From Acetobacterium wieringae (GTDB lineage: Bacteria; Bacillota; Clostridia; Eubacteriales; Eubacteriaceae): a DNA stretch of 64,000 nucleotides. This document shows, piece after piece, positions 9,445 through 17,916 of the stretch (position 1 is the stretch's first letter; each line of letters begins with the position of its first letter). The stretch is from NCBI RefSeq assembly GCF_001766835.1, contig NZ_LKEU01000027.1:343531-407530 (forward strand), read 5' to 3'. The translations under genes and the position numbers were made by a program. The notes beneath the pieces are model-generated. The model was given only the letters and a program-made list of their open reading frames with translations. It was not told where the DNA came from and did not search any database.

Positions 9445-10062
9445 ATGGCCTATCTGGAATTTCGGAATATTTTCTTAAACTATGATCAGCGGACGATCTT
9501 TTCCGGTTTTAATCTGGAAATTGAGCGTCAGGAAAAGGTTCTGCTCTGTGCGCCGTCCGGCCGGGGCAAGACCAGTCTGGTTAAAATGCTGCTGGGTTTT
9601 GTGGTACCGGAAGCCGGGGAAATCCTGGTTGACGGGATGCGGCTGACCGGGAAAACGGTTCATGACATTCGCCGCAAAATTGCTTATGTGAGTCAGGATG
9701 CTGATATTCCCAGGGGAATAGTCAGTGAAGTTTTCGCGAGCGTTTTTAATTTTCCGGTCAACCGTCATTTAAGTTATCAGGAAACGGTTTTACGGGACTG
9801 GCTTAAAACCATGTCCCTGCCGGAAGATACCCTCGAGAAAAACATCGATGCCCTTTCCGGCGGCGAACGGCAACGGCTGGCCCTGGTTCTGGGGATTCTG
9901 CTGGATCGGGAGATCTGGATTCTTGATGAAATTACCACCGGTCTGGATCAGGAGCTGAAGAAAAAAATGGTGGAGCTGCTTTTAAGCTACGACAAAACCA
10001 TTTTAGTGGTCTCCCACGACGATATTTATAAAAATCAGAGACTCCGGGAGGTGAGCTGGTAA
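9445..10062 (+). CDS. fetA: ABC transporter ATP-binding protein, FetA (YbbL) type
   Basis: The nucleotide-binding subunit of a small ABC exporter. Over 205 residues it shows Walker A APSGRGKTS (Ala replaces the usual first Gly), the signature LSGGERQRLAL, Walker B EIWILDE with the catalytic Glu, TTGLD, and switch His in VVSHDD. Its stop overlaps the next ATG as TAATG, and the partner is a FetB-family permease. In E. coli FetAB is linked to iron export and oxidative stress resistance. The substrate here is inferred from that family. Confidence 0.85.
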   Translation: MAYLEFRNIFLNYDQRTIFSGFNLEIERQEKVLLCAPSGRGKTSLVKMLLGFVVPEAGEILVDGMRLTGKTVHDIRRKIAYVSQDADIPRGIVSEVFASVFNFPVNRHLSYQETVLRDWLKTMSLPEDTLEKNIDALSGGERQRLALVLGILLDREIWILDEITTGLDQELKKKMVELLLSYDKTILVVSHDDIYKNQRLREVSW

Positions 10063-10835
10063 TGGGCGTTCAGGAAATACCCTTTTATACCCCTTTTTAT
10101 CTGCTGATTTTTGTGCTGCCGATGGCCATTATCAATTTTAAACTGGGAATCGGCCTTAATAAACGGACGATTTATGCCCTCTTCCGGATGACCATCCAGC
10201 TGGTGCTGGTGGGCTTTTTTCTGCAGTACATCTTCTTGTTCAACAACCTCTGGGTAAACTCGGCTTATGTTTTATTTATGATTGGGGCGGCCGGTTTATC
10301 CACCGTTAAAACCTGTGGATTAACCGTCAAAAAACAGTTATTACCGATTGTCATCGGCTTTGGTCTGCCCAACCTGGGGATGATTCTCTTTATCAATCAA
10401 TTTGTCATCGGCCTGGACAACATCTTTGACGCCCAGTATTATATTCCCCTGATGGGAATGCTGCTGGGCAACAGCCTCAGCGGCAACATTATCGGCATCA
10501 ATACTTTTTACAATGGCTTAAGGCAAAATGAACGGCTCTATCAGTATCGGCTGGCTTTAGCCGCCAATCAGTGGGAAGCCACCCTGCCCTGGTATAAAGA
10601 AGCCGTTATTGCCTGTATGAACCCCATCATTGCTTCCACCGAAACTATTGGTCTGGTATCCCTGCCCGGCATGATGACGGGCCAGATTCTTGGCGGTTCG
10701 ATGCCGATGACAGCCATTGTCTACCAGATTGTGATCATGGGTGCGATTCTGATTTCCCGTTATTTCGGCATTCATTTCTCGATTTTATTAACCCGGAAGC
10801 AGGCCTTTGATGACTATGATCGGTTAATCCGGTAG
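10062..10835 (+). CDS. fetB: ABC transporter permease, FetB (YbbM, UPF0014) family
   Basis: Membrane partner of the preceding ATPase. The 257-residue protein is strongly hydrophobic with about six to seven membrane segments. It shows the family-typical GMLLGNSLSGNIIGINTFYNGLR block and SLPGMMTGQILGGSMPMTAIVYQI near the C-terminus. Translation is coupled to fetA through TAATG. The pair is probably an exporter of iron or another metal, but specificity cannot be read from sequence. Confidence 0.86.
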   Translation: MGVQEIPFYTPFYLLIFVLPMAIINFKLGIGLNKRTIYALFRMTIQLVLVGFFLQYIFLFNNLWVNSAYVLFMIGAAGLSTVKTCGLTVKKQLLPIVIGFGLPNLGMILFINQFVIGLDNIFDAQYYIPLMGMLLGNSLSGNIIGINTFYNGLRQNERLYQYRLALAANQWEATLPWYKEAVIACMNPIIASTETIGLVSLPGMMTGQILGGSMPMTAIVYQIVIMGAILISRYFGIHFSILLTRKQAFDDYDRLIR

Positions 10836-10943
10836 AATCGATGCAAAAAATTCCCATTAGTCAAATAATTAGTTCATTTATTTCGCCCTCGCAACGTGAT
10901 AAACTATAAAATATTGAATTCGTTTAAAAATGCGAGGTAGCAG

Positions 10944-12230
10944 ATGTCCTATAAAGATTTAACACCCAGTACCGTCATTGAGTACATCAAAGCAAATACG
11001 GATATTTTTCCAGCTGCGGCCAAACTTGAAGTTTATGAAGTTGGCGGCGGCGAAGACGACGGCGATGGTTTTGTCAATCACATCTATCGGGTATGGGATG
11101 AAACAGGGCGATCGGTTATTCTCAAACAGGCCAAACCCTACCTGAAACTATTTGGCGAAGGGGCTCCGCTGACGGCCAAGCGCAACCAGCTGGAATCGGA
11201 AATGATCAAGTTAAGAACGGCTATCACTCCGGAATATCTGCCGGAAATGTATCACCTTGATCCAGACAATAATCTTTTTATTTATGAAGACTGCGGACGC
11301 CTGAAAATTATGCGTTTTGAATTGACCAAGGGGAAACGATTTCCTAAATTCCCCCAACAGATGGGTGAATTTTTGGCCAAATCGAATTTTTATACCTCTG
11401 AGATCTATCTGGATCAGGTTGCCCACAAGGTACTGGCATGTAAATTTATGAACCCGGAAATGCGGGTGATTATGGAAACCATTTTGTTCCTGCGGGAATC
11501 TTTTATTGAGGGGGAAGTCGATTTACCGCCGGGAGATCCCAATCATCTGGTGATGAGTGATCTGCTCTGGGAAAAACGGGAACTGCGGGTTGAGCTCCTG
11601 AAGCTGCGGGGCATTTTCATGAAAAAGAGTGAGTGTCTGGTGCATGGCGATCTGCATACCTCCAACATTATGATTGACGAAAATGAAATGAAGATCATTG
11701 ACATGGAATATCCCTTCATGGGGCCGTCCTCATCTGATAGCGGCTATCTGTTGGGGAACCTGATCTATGAATATATTGCCTGGTTCCACCATGATGAAGG
11801 AACCAAATCGTCTCGGAAAGCCTATCGTCAGGAAATACTGGGCTACATCCGCGATTTCATCAGCGAGTATCAGCGGGTTTACTGTGCAAGCTGGGATCAG
11901 GATGCTAAACCAATGTATCGTGAGTATACCGAATATCGCGATGAGCTGTTACGTACCTACATCAAAGAGGTCTGCGGTTTCGCTGGTTGCCAGATTATCA
12001 GTCGTGTCGGTAACATTGTGCCACTGCCGGATTTTGATGTGATTAAAAACCCGGTCAGCCGCAACTGTGCAAGACGTCTGTCGTTGCTGATTGCTGATGC
12101 GTTGGTTATGAAACGGGAAGAAATGGAATCGGTAGAAGACATCATTTCCTTAATCGAAACCATTACCTACCGCTATTTTGATGTGATGAAGGCGTTAAAG
12201 AACCGCAGTAAAAGCGGCCAGGCAAATTAG
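10944..12230 (+). CDS. mtnK: S-methyl-5-thioribose kinase-like phosphotransferase
   Basis: A 428-residue kinase with the aminoglycoside-phosphotransferase fold, most like methylthioribose kinase of the methionine salvage pathway. It has VILKQAKPYLK (ATP-binding lysine region), the catalytic loop VHGDLHTSNIM, and IDMEYPFMGP, whose Asp-x-Glu replaces the usual Asp-x-Asp and is characteristic of MtnK. GNLIYEYIAWF follows as in MtnK. GCGAGGTAGC precedes the ATG. No other mtn genes are next to it, so it may act with a nucleosidase elsewhere. A related sugar kinase is the alternative. Confidence 0.75.
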   Translation: MSYKDLTPSTVIEYIKANTDIFPAAAKLEVYEVGGGEDDGDGFVNHIYRVWDETGRSVILKQAKPYLKLFGEGAPLTAKRNQLESEMIKLRTAITPEYLPEMYHLDPDNNLFIYEDCGRLKIMRFELTKGKRFPKFPQQMGEFLAKSNFYTSEIYLDQVAHKVLACKFMNPEMRVIMETILFLRESFIEGEVDLPPGDPNHLVMSDLLWEKRELRVELLKLRGIFMKKSECLVHGDLHTSNIMIDENEMKIIDMEYPFMGPSSSDSGYLLGNLIYEYIAWFHHDEGTKSSRKAYRQEILGYIRDFISEYQRVYCASWDQDAKPMYREYTEYRDELLRTYIKEVCGFAGCQIISRVGNIVPLPDFDVIKNPVSRNCARRLSLLIADALVMKREEMESVEDIISLIETITYRYFDVMKALKNRSKSGQAN

Positions 12231-12240
12231 AAGGAATCAT

Positions 12241-12273
12241 AAACTCAAGCGATTTTTGGCTTGAGTTTTTTGT
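12241..12273 (+). terminator. Rho-independent terminator after the mtnK-like gene
   Basis: AACTCAAGC (12242-12250) pairs with GCTTGAGTT (12259-12267), followed by a run of T. Confidence 0.85.
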
Positions 12274-12547
12274 TTGCTGAAATGTCGGCAGGGGAATGTT
12301 TATTTTTACGGAAATGTGGTAGAATAAGAATACGAAAATAGGTTGGAACGAACGGAAATCTTTTTTATAAAAAAAGGAGGGCTAAGAGAAACAAGGGGTT
12401 ATAAAAAGCCGGATGAGTAACTGAAAGCATGTCTGAAATCGGTTGCAAGTAAATTAGCCGGTCAAGCTGCAGTTAAGAATTTAGGATAACAGGCAGAAAG
12501 GGGATTCCAGCTATTCGCGTAAAATTATCATTCAGGAGGAAAAAGTC
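12274..12547 (+). other. Long unexplained leader before the small lipoprotein gene
   Basis: About 270 bases without a gene. A possible -10 TAGAAT lies at 12320-12325, so the transcript would carry a leader of about 215 bases with GGAGGG near 12378 and AGGAGG just before the ATG at 12548. I compared it by eye with cobalamin, SAM, TPP, purine, preQ1 and c-di-GMP aptamer cores and recognised none. Confidence 0.35.
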
Positions 12548-12967
12548 ATGAAAAAAAATAAATTAACACTTTATCTTGTGGCCATAACGATTATGATGGT
12601 TTCGGTTCTTTTGATGGGGGCCAGCTGCAGCGCAACATCAGCCAACGTCAGCAATGCAGTGATGACAACCGGGGTAGATGACAGTTCATTGCCGATTGAT
12701 GAAGTCACTTCATTTCCAGTCAATACCGACGTTTATGTAGCAGCGGAACTCCACAACGCCCCGGATGATACCGATATTACCTTTATCTGGTATCTGGAAG
12801 ATCAGGTAGTCGATTCTGTGACCATCAATAACGGTGATGTCAGCGATGCACCTCTATGGGGAATCCTTCCCGCTGAGCTAGTCACCACACCAGGCAATTA
12901 TGCTGTTGAAATTTATATTGATGACCGGGAAGATCCCGATACGGTTACTGAATTTACGGTTAAGTAA
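12548..12967 (+). CDS. Small secreted lipoprotein, unknown function
   Basis: I do not recognise this 139-residue protein. It starts with a lipoprotein signal peptide: KKNK, a hydrophobic stretch, then a lipobox-like MGASC with Cys at about residue 27. The mature part is acidic and beta-rich (DTDITFIWYLEDQVVDSVTI, GNYAVEIYIDDRE), resembling an Ig-like or carbohydrate-binding beta-sandwich. A strong AGGAGG precedes the start. It stands alone between two terminators after a long leader, so it is probably regulated on its own. Confidence 0.8.
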   Translation: MKKNKLTLYLVAITIMMVSVLLMGASCSATSANVSNAVMTTGVDDSSLPIDEVTSFPVNTDVYVAAELHNAPDDTDITFIWYLEDQVVDSVTINNGDVSDAPLWGILPAELVTTPGNYAVEIYIDDREDPDTVTEFTVK

Positions 12968-12973
12968 AAAAAT

Positions 12974-12998
12974 AAAAGCGCAGGTCGCCTGCGCTTTT
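12974..12998. terminator. Bidirectional terminator between lipoprotein gene and metA
   Basis: AAAAGCGCAGG (12974-12984) and CCTGCGCTTTT (12988-12998) form an 11-bp stem with a 3-base loop and A/T runs on both sides. It serves the convergent genes on either flank. Confidence 0.9.
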
Positions 12999-13007
12999 AT
13001 AATGCCC

Positions 13008-13928
13008 TTAAAAGGCTGCGTTAGATAATTCAAACGGTGTTTCCTGATAAACGTAGTAATTCAGCCAGTTGCTAAACAGCAGGTTGGCATGGCCCCGCCA
13101 GCGCACCACCGGTGGCTGAGTCGGGTCGTCATTGGGGTAGTAGTTGATGGGAATATTGATTGGTTTACCCTGGGAAACATCACGGTCATATTCACCCTTT
13201 AGGGTTAGGGGGTCGTATTCGCTGTGGCCGGTGACAAAAATCTGGCGACCGTTTTGGGCCATGACAATATAGACCCCGGATTCAGGGGATGCCGCCATGA
13301 TTTCCAGATCGGGATGGGCCTCAAGTAGTTCCCGGCGGATTCCGGTGTGTCGGGAATGGGGCACATAGAAGGTATCGTCAAAGCCCCGAAAGAGTTTGAC
13401 ATAGGCCTGTTCCAGGTGGTGTTCAAAAACACCAAAGGCTTTTTCGGGCAACAAATACTTCTCAATTCCATAATGATAATAGAGTCCGGCCTGGGCACCC
13501 CAACAGATATGCAGGGTGGAAAAGACATTGGTTTTGCTCCAGTCCATAATCTCGGTGAGCTCGTCCCAGTAGTCTACCGCTTCAAATTGCAGGGTTTCAA
13601 TCGGGGCGCCGGTAATAATCAGGCCATCAAACCGCTGCTCTTTGATATCTTCAAAATAACAATAGAAAGAGCCCAGATGTTCGGACGGGGTGTTTTTACT
13701 TTCATAGGTTTTTGTTTGCAGTAGGGTTACCTCAATTTGCAGCGGTGTATTTCCTAAAAGCCGCAACAGCTGGGTTTCAGTGGTGATTTTAGTCGGCATC
13801 AGATTGAGAATGGCAATTTTTAAGGGCCGGATATCCTGATGACTGGCCCGGTCAGCATCCATCACGAAGATGTTTTCATTGGTCAGAATCTGGCTGGCGG
13901 GCAGATTAGTGGGTATTTTTATCGGCAT
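13008..13928 (-). CDS. metA: Homoserine O-acetyltransferase (MetA family)
   Basis: Acylates homoserine as the first committed step of methionine synthesis. The 306-residue protein has the MetA glutamine-amidotransferase-like fold with nucleophile C142 in LHICWGAQ, H235-region VTGHSEYDP and the C-terminal [20 protein letters not shown]. Residue 111 is Glu ([11 protein letters not shown]). In characterised MetA proteins Glu111 goes with acetyl-CoA and Gly111 with succinyl-CoA, so I call an acetyltransferase. It lies 29 bases after metY on the minus strand, and its product O-acetylhomoserine is the substrate of MetY. A CGGAGGTG site precedes the ATG. Confidence 0.93.
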   Translation of the reverse strand: MPIKIPTNLPASQILTNENIFVMDADRASHQDIRPLKIAILNLMPTKITTETQLLRLLGNTPLQIEVTLLQTKTYESKNTPSEHLGSFYCYFEDIKEQRFDGLIITGAPIETLQFEAVDYWDELTEIMDWSKTNVFSTLHICWGAQAGLYYHYGIEKYLLPEKAFGVFEHHLEQAYVKLFRGFDDTFYVPHSRHTGIRRELLEAHPDLEIMAASPESGVYIVMAQNGRQIFVTGHSEYDPLTLKGEYDRDVSQGKPINIPINYYPNDDPTQPPVVRWRGHANLLFSNWLNYYVYQETPFELSNAAF

Positions 13929-13957
13929 TGGTTCACCTCCGGGTGATTGATTAAAAA

Positions 13958-15241
13958 CTAAAGCGCCTGAGAAAAGGCCTGATCGAGATCAGCCAGAATG
14001 TCGTCACTGTGTTCCAGTCCAATCGACAATCGGATCATATCTTCAGTAACACCGGCAGCAATCAGGTCATCACCAGACAATTGCTGATGGGTGGTGGTGG
14101 CGGGATGAATCACCAGCGATTTGGCATCGGCAACGTTGGCCAGATGGGTAAACAGGGTCAGGCTATCAATAAATTTACGGGCGGCGGCGATGCCGCCTTT
14201 GATGCCAAAGGTGAAGATCGAACCAGGGCCTTTTTTGAAGTATTCGTCAGAAAGAGACTTATATGGATTATCAGAAAGCGACGGATAGTTAACCCAGGAA
14301 ACCTGAGGGTGGTTGGTCAAGTAAGAGACCACTTTCTGAGTGTTTTCAAGATGCCGATCCAGGCGCAACGACAGGGTTTCCAGACCCTGTAACAGTAGAA
14401 AGGCATTAAAGGGACTGATGCAGGCACCGGTATCCCGGAGCAACTGAACCCGGGCTTTGACAATAAAGGCCGCAGCACCAATGTCGGTGGCGTAGGTAAT
14501 GCCGTGATAGCTGGCATCGGGGGTGGTAAACAGCGGGAAGCGGCCGCTGCCAGCCCAGTCAAAGCTGCCGCCGTCAACGATGATGCCGCCGATGGTGGTG
14601 CCGTGTCCGCCGATAAATTTGGTCGCCGAATAAACCACGATGTCAGCACCAAAATCCAGTGGCCTAAATAAGTAGGGGGTGGCAAAGGTGTTGTCGACGA
14701 TCAGTGGCAATCCGTTATCGTGGGCGATCTGGGCCACGGCTTTGACATCAACAATATTAATAGCCGGATTCCCCAGTGATTCGATATAGATGGCCTTGGT
14801 ATTTTCATTGATGGCAGTGCGGAAATTCTCAGGGTCATCCGGGTTAACAAAGGTCGTTGTAATGCCGAGCCGGGGCAGGGTGGCGCTTAAGAGATTGTAG
14901 GTACCACCATAAAGGGTGGATGCGGCCACCAGTTCATCTCCGGTACCGGCGATATTGAGAATGGTGGCAGTAATGGCTGCCGAGCCGGAAGCAAAGGCCA
15001 GGGCACCGACGCCGCCTTCTAAAAGCGCCATCCGTTCTTCTAGCACACTGGTGGTGGGATTCATAATCCGGGTATAGATATTGCCCGGTTCTTCCAGGCC
15101 AAATAGCCTTTGGGCGTGTTCGCTGTTGTCAAAAACATAAGAGGTGGTCTGATAAATGGGAACCGCCACCGCATGGGTGGTGGGATCAGGGCTTTGACCG
15201 CCATGGAGTTGGAGCGTTTCAAATTTTCGGGTATCCTTCAT
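13958..15241 (-). CDS. metY: O-acetylhomoserine sulfhydrylase (PLP-dependent)
   Basis: Joins O-acetylhomoserine with sulfide to give homocysteine. The 427-residue protein belongs to the Cys/Met metabolism PLP family: [22 protein letters not shown] at the start, [19 protein letters not shown], and the PLP lysine in [13 protein letters not shown]. The C-terminal [19 protein letters not shown] is standard. Its length matches MetY rather than the shorter cystathionine enzymes, and the acetyl-type MetA next to it supports that. It is first in the minus-strand operon, 63 bases after a strong promoter. No SAM riboswitch fits in the short leader. Confidence 0.94.
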   Translation of the reverse strand: MKDTRKFETLQLHGGQSPDPTTHAVAVPIYQTTSYVFDNSEHAQRLFGLEEPGNIYTRIMNPTTSVLEERMALLEGGVGALAFASGSAAITATILNIAGTGDELVAASTLYGGTYNLLSATLPRLGITTTFVNPDDPENFRTAINENTKAIYIESLGNPAINIVDVKAVAQIAHDNGLPLIVDNTFATPYLFRPLDFGADIVVYSATKFIGGHGTTIGGIIVDGGSFDWAGSGRFPLFTTPDASYHGITYATDIGAAAFIVKARVQLLRDTGACISPFNAFLLLQGLETLSLRLDRHLENTQKVVSYLTNHPQVSWVNYPSLSDNPYKSLSDEYFKKGPGSIFTFGIKGGIAAARKFIDSLTLFTHLANVADAKSLVIHPATTTHQQLSGDDLIAAGVTEDMIRLSIGLEHSDDILADLDQAFSQAL

Positions 15242-15281
15242 AATCGTATCTCCTTATATCATTATTAATAAATTACATATC

Positions 15282-15295
15282 ATTCCAGTAGGAAT
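15282..15295. promoter_or_regulatory. Inverted repeat between metY promoter and start
   Basis: ATTCC-agta-GGAAT lies just downstream of the metY -10 on the minus strand, where a repressor could block transcription. The binding protein is unknown. Confidence 0.35.
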
Positions 15296-15303
15296 TATAA
15301 GCA

Positions 15304-15332
15304 ATATAACATAAATAACCAGATCTTGTCAA
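15304..15332 (-). promoter_or_regulatory. Sigma-A promoter for metY-metA
   Basis: On the minus strand TTGACA (15332-15327), a 17-base spacer and TTATAT (15309-15304). The -35 is perfect. Confidence 0.75.
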
Positions 15333-15381
15333 TATGTAAAGCAAAGAATGAAAAATTAACACGTTTTTAATCACTATTTAT

Positions 15382-15410
15382 TTGACATTGATAAAAATTA
15401 GGTCTATAAT
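15382..15410 (+). promoter_or_regulatory. Consensus sigma-A promoter for the aromatic leader and aroF-tyrA
   Basis: Perfect TTGACA (15382-15387), a 17-base spacer and perfect TATAAT (15405-15410), driving the leader peptide and attenuator that follow. Confidence 0.9.
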
Positions 15411-15491
15411 AAACCAAAATACACGTTACAGGTCAACAAGGTTGTGGAAAAGTTCATTTTCTTTGTTGTAAGGTGTCCTGAGAGGAATATC

Positions 15492-15614
15492 ATGGCAGAG
15501 TTAAGAAGAAACTTAAATGAATATTATTACGTTAACACCCAAAGCTATTGGTTTTTTAGCTTTGGTTATTTTGCGTACAATCAATTAAGTTCCTTTGAGA
15601 ATCCCAACCCATGA
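15492..15614 (+). CDS. Aromatic-rich leader peptide (40 residues) of the aroF-tyrA attenuator
   Basis: A short open frame with a GAGAGG site 6 bases before its ATG. Its 40 residues include six Tyr, five Phe and one Trp: Tyr at 11-13, then Tyr-Trp-Phe-Phe at 19-22, Phe24, Tyr26, Phe27, Tyr29 and Phe35. It lies about 80 bases after a consensus promoter and is followed by an intrinsic terminator 45 bases beyond its stop, then by DAHP synthase and prephenate dehydrogenase genes. This is the layout of ribosome-mediated attenuation, as in pheL or trpL. Stalling at Tyr or Phe codons would prevent termination. The function is inferred; the composition is directly visible. Confidence 0.82.
   Translation: MAELRRNLNEYYYVNTQSYWFFSFGYFAYNQLSSFENPNP
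15539..15565 (+). promoter_or_regulatory. RNA hairpin within the leader peptide coding region
   Basis: CCAAAGCTA (15539-15547) pairs perfectly with TAGCTTTGG (15557-15565) around a 9-base loop. The hairpin spans the Tyr-Trp-Phe-Phe codons. A ribosome there would melt it, as expected of a pause or 1:2 hairpin. Confidence 0.65.
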
Positions 15615-15658
15615 GAAATTTTTAGCGATACCGGTGTATTGAATAAAAGTTGATTTTT

Positions 15659-15689
15659 AGGAGGCTTCTTAGGAAGTCTCCTTTTTTTT
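15659..15689 (+). terminator. Attenuator terminator upstream of aroF
   Basis: AGGAGGCTTC (15659-15668) pairs with GAAGTCTCCT (15673-15682, one G-U), followed by eight T from 15682. It lies between leader peptide and aroF, so it must be read through for expression. Confidence 0.85.
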
Positions 15690-15741
15690 CGCAAGTCAAA
15701 GGCCAAAGATCATGCTGGCAATTTGGATGCTGACTGCGAAT

Positions 15742-15771
15742 CACCAGAAATCAGTAAGGCGCTTTCTGGTG
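15742..15771 (+). other. Perfect 9-bp hairpin between attenuator and aroF
   Basis: CACCAGAAA (15742-15750) pairs with TTTCTGGTG (15763-15771) around a 12-base loop. It has no T run, so it is not a terminator. It may be an RNA-stability or regulatory element. Confidence 0.4.
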
Positions 15772-15837
15772 GTCTTCGGTGCACAGAAGATAAAAATGGG
15801 GCCGAGTGATCAGTTCGTAAATTAATGGAGGAAGAAA

Positions 15838-16848
15838 ATGATAATAGTTGTTAAACCCAACACCAAAGAAGAAGATATTCAGAGGTTAATCAAGATGATT
15901 GAAACACAGGGATTAAACATTCATTACTCAAAAGGTGTGGATCACACCATTCTAGGAATAGTAGGGGATACAACCTTGGCAGATGTGGAAAAAATCCGTT
16001 CAAACCGTATTGTAGAAAATGTACTTAGAGTTCAGGAACCCTATAAAAAAGCCAATCGTCTCTTTCATCCCGATGATACCATCATTAACGTCAAGGGCCG
16101 AAAAATCGGTGAAGGGACAATCAGTGTGATGGCTGGCCCCTGTTCGGTGGAGAGCGAAGAACAGGTTGTAGCGATTGCCAGAAGTGTCAAAGCTTCCGGA
16201 GCAACCTTTTTGCGGGGCGGAGCTTTCAAGCCACGAACCTCACCCTATGCGTTTCAGGGCTTGGGATATGAAGGATTGGAGTTACTTAAGATCGCCAGAA
16301 AAGAAACCGGATTGCCAATTGTTAGCGAACTGATGTCGCTGGAGCATTTGCAAGCTTTTGAAGATGTCGATATTATTCAGGTAGGTGCCAGAAACATGCA
16401 GAATTTTGATTTGCTCCGGGAATTGGGAAAAATTGACAAGCCGATCTTACTTAAACGGGGGATGTCATCGACGATGCAGGAATTCCTGATGTCGGCTGAA
16501 TACATCATGAAGGAGGGCAATGATAAGGTAATTCTCTGCGAACGGGGCATTCGCACCTTTGAAACCGCCACCCGAAATACCCTGGACATCAGCTGTATTC
16601 CGGTGCTCAAGCAAAAGAGTCACTTACCGATTATTATTGACCCCAGTCATGCCACCGGGCTGTCCTGGACGGTTGAAGCATTGACCAAGGCCGCCATCGC
16701 TGCCGGTGCCGATGGGGTGATGATTGAGGTTCATAACAATCCGGAAGAAGCCCTGTGTGACGGCGAACAGTCGATTACCCCGGAACAATTCCATAAAATT
16801 ATGATCACGGTCAAAAAATACGCCGAATTTGAGAACAAGGTGATGTAA
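15838..16848 (+). CDS. aroF: 3-deoxy-7-phosphoheptulonate synthase with N-terminal ferredoxin-like regulatory domain
   Basis: Condenses phosphoenolpyruvate and erythrose 4-phosphate in the first step of the shikimate pathway. The 336-residue protein has an N-terminal ferredoxin-like domain (about 1-70), as in the Thermotoga enzyme where it gives Tyr/Phe feedback. The type I-beta barrel follows: VMAGPCSVESEEQV, FLRGGAFKPRTSPYAFQGLG, ILLKRGMSST and IDPSHATG. GGAGGAAGAA precedes the ATG. Its stop overlaps tyrA as TAATG. Expression appears to be set by the aromatic leader peptide and terminator upstream, so control would act on both transcription and enzyme. Confidence 0.95.
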   Translation: MIIVVKPNTKEEDIQRLIKMIETQGLNIHYSKGVDHTILGIVGDTTLADVEKIRSNRIVENVLRVQEPYKKANRLFHPDDTIINVKGRKIGEGTISVMAGPCSVESEEQVVAIARSVKASGATFLRGGAFKPRTSPYAFQGLGYEGLELLKIARKETGLPIVSELMSLEHLQAFEDVDIIQVGARNMQNFDLLRELGKIDKPILLKRGMSSTMQEFLMSAEYIMKEGNDKVILCERGIRTFETATRNTLDISCIPVLKQKSHLPIIIDPSHATGLSWTVEALTKAAIAAGADGVMIEVHNNPEEALCDGEQSITPEQFHKIMITVKKYAEFENKVM

Positions 16849-17741
16849 TGAAAAAACGTGAAGATTCCATCGTTGGCTTTATCGGCCTGGGTCTGATGGG
16901 TGGGGCTTTGGCCATGGGACTCAGGAAGCAGGGGCCCCGAGAAATCTGGGCTCATGATTTAAACCCGTCGGTGATTAAAAAGGCCTTGGATCAGGGCGTG
17001 ATTGATCAAGGGGTCTGGGACTCAGCGGGGCTTCAAAAAATGCTGCCCCAATGCGATCTGGTGTTTATCTGCCTGACCCCAATGGACACCCTGGCTTTTT
17101 TAGCCCTGTACATGGAAGACTTCAAGCCGGGGGCGATTGTCACGGATATTATCGGGGTCAAAGAAGTGGTCTTTAAAAACCTCGGCAATCTATTGCGCAA
17201 AGATATCGATTATATTCCCGGACACCCGATGGCCGGCAGTGAAAAAGAAGGCTTCGGCGGGGCCGATGATCGGATCTTTAAGAACCGGAATTATATTTTG
17301 ACCCCCTTACCCTCCAATCAGCCGGAGAATATTGGGTTGATCCGGGACATTGTTACGGATCTGGGTTTTAATCATATTGTTGAAACCACCACCGAAATTC
17401 ACGACCAGAAAATAGCCTTCACCTCCCAGCTTTGCCATGTGATTGCGGCGGCCCTGGTTGATTGTGAGGATGATCTGTCGATTACTGATTTTGAGGGCGG
17501 CAGCTTTGGTGATCTGACCCGGATTGCCATGATCAATGCCCCCATGTGGACGGAATTGTTTATGTGCAACCGTAAAAATTTGCTTGATCAGATTGAGAAA
17601 TTTGAGACCAGCCTGGCTGCCATGAAAGACATGATCCGTTTGGATGAAAAGGAAGAATTGATTGATCGACTTCAATCAGTACGGGAAAAACGCATTGCCA
17701 TGGGGGAGATTCGGGCGGCGAAAAGCTTAAAAAATCTGTGA
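16848..17741 (+). CDS. tyrA: Prephenate dehydrogenase
   Basis: Oxidises prephenate to 4-hydroxyphenylpyruvate in tyrosine synthesis. The 297-residue protein has the NAD(P)-binding GFIGLGLMGGALAMGLRK at the N-terminus, TDIIGVKE, PGHPMAGSEKEGF and HDQKIAFTSQLCHVIAAAL, all typical of TyrA. There is no ACT or chorismate mutase domain. It is translationally coupled to aroF through TAATG, so both respond to the shared attenuator. That fits the Tyr-rich leader. Confidence 0.94.
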   Translation: MKKREDSIVGFIGLGLMGGALAMGLRKQGPREIWAHDLNPSVIKKALDQGVIDQGVWDSAGLQKMLPQCDLVFICLTPMDTLAFLALYMEDFKPGAIVTDIIGVKEVVFKNLGNLLRKDIDYIPGHPMAGSEKEGFGGADDRIFKNRNYILTPLPSNQPENIGLIRDIVTDLGFNHIVETTTEIHDQKIAFTSQLCHVIAAALVDCEDDLSITDFEGGSFGDLTRIAMINAPMWTELFMCNRKNLLDQIEKFETSLAAMKDMIRLDEKEELIDRLQSVREKRIAMGEIRAAKSLKNL

Positions 17742-17799
17742 GTTTGCTTAAGAGATGCGCTGTGAAAACTATTACATCAGCCTGAAAATGATTACGCTA

Positions 17800-17827
17800 T
17801 TGACTTAATTAAATATGGGAGTATACT
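17800..17827 (+). promoter_or_regulatory. Promoter for the ArAE-like gene
   Basis: TTGACT (17800-17805), a 16-base spacer and TATACT (17822-17827), about 90 bases before the ATG. Confidence 0.6.
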
Positions 17828-17916
17828 CTAGGTAAAGAAACATTTGAAATCATAATTTTTAGTGGGAACAAAACGAAGAGGGTAAAAGTTAAATAAATAA
17901 TTGGAGCAAAAAGATC

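Noticed and set aside
12330..12540. c-di-GMP or other known riboswitch before the lipoprotein gene
   Set aside because: Short matches (GAGAAACAAGG, GGTTGCAAG) do not extend to the conserved aptamer cores I know.
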